Positions 33,764-33,773 of a DNA stretch of 33,773 nt are shown piece by piece. Position 1 is the stretch's first letter; the number at the start of each line of letters is the position of its first letter. The notes below the pieces were generated by a model, which saw only the letters and a program-made list of their open reading frames with translations, searched no databases and was not told the DNA's origin. A program made the translations under genes and the position numbers. Source of the DNA: Acidobacteriota bacterium (lineage in GTDB: Bacteria; Acidobacteriota; Vicinamibacteria; Vicinamibacterales; UBA823); NCBI GenBank assembly GCA_003509065.1, contig DODG01000218.1, positions 21,305-55,077 on the forward strand. Direction: 5' to 3'.

Positions 33764-33773
33764 TCTTTTGGCC

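Noticed and set aside
1..33773. tRNA, rRNA, CRISPR, insertion sequence or phage features
   Set aside because: I found no tRNA-like cloverleaf ends, no regular direct-repeat array, no transposase or integrase frame and no flanking target duplications by reading; a tRNAscan or IS search was not possible here.

Overview
The window reads as chromosomal DNA from an uncultured Gram-negative heterotroph. It codes for an outer-membrane barrel protein, lipoproteins, Tat-exported enzymes and a periplasmic formate dehydrogenase. The combination of a DUF5916 barrel, Tat-signal Gfo/Idh/MocA oxidoreductase, exported RraA-like, metallo-beta-lactamase-fold and M28/S9 proteins and a PQQ dehydrogenase resembles what is seen in Acidobacteriota (Vicinamibacterales-like lineages). 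That placement is inference from gene content; no rRNA or ribosomal protein gene is present. I saw no tRNA, rRNA, CRISPR array, prophage or insertion sequence.

Layout. 1-147: start of an exported protein on the minus strand. 343-2948: an IsdG-like heme monooxygenase and a PQQ dehydrogenase, ending at a strong hairpin terminator facing a minus-strand D-amino-acid-oxidase-like flavoprotein (3042-4268). 4412-8984: exported CMD-fold protein, MBL hydrolase 1, then a compact run of RraA-like, cupin and M28 peptidase genes, converging on a minus-strand S9 peptidase. 11536-14961: orphan DsbD-alpha-like lipoprotein, exported MetX-like hydrolase and Tat Gfo/Idh/MocA oxidoreductase, converging on a DUF5916 barrel protein (14987-17710, minus). 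17825-20299: HupE/UreJ-like membrane protein, MBL hydrolase 2 and a small NTF2-like lipoprotein in one unit. 20694-26099: a formate dehydrogenase-N operon (alpha, beta, gamma, fdhE). The alpha gene contains an in-frame TGA read as selenocysteine, with a bacterial SECIS hairpin at the canonical distance. 26179-30000: a very large exported NHL-propeller protein broken by one in-frame TGA at codon 64. 30030-33763: three lipoproteins, including a glycoside hydrolase family 2 enzyme divergent from a DUF6786-type protein.

How it works together. Nearly everything is exported: only the heme monooxygenase and FdhE look like free cytosolic proteins. Several families that are usually cytosolic (RraA, MetX-like, Gfo/Idh/MocA, D-amino-acid oxidase, CMD, MBL) carry signal peptides here. 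The window therefore looks like a periplasmic and cell-surface catabolic neighbourhood: peptidases, a glycosidase, quinone-linked or flavin oxidoreductases, and a formate dehydrogenase passing electrons from periplasmic formate to the quinone pool. The best-supported special feature is the selenoprotein formate dehydrogenase. The main curiosities are the interrupted NHL gene, a flavoenzyme with its domain order apparently permuted, and a CMD-fold protein with no cysteines left in its mature part.
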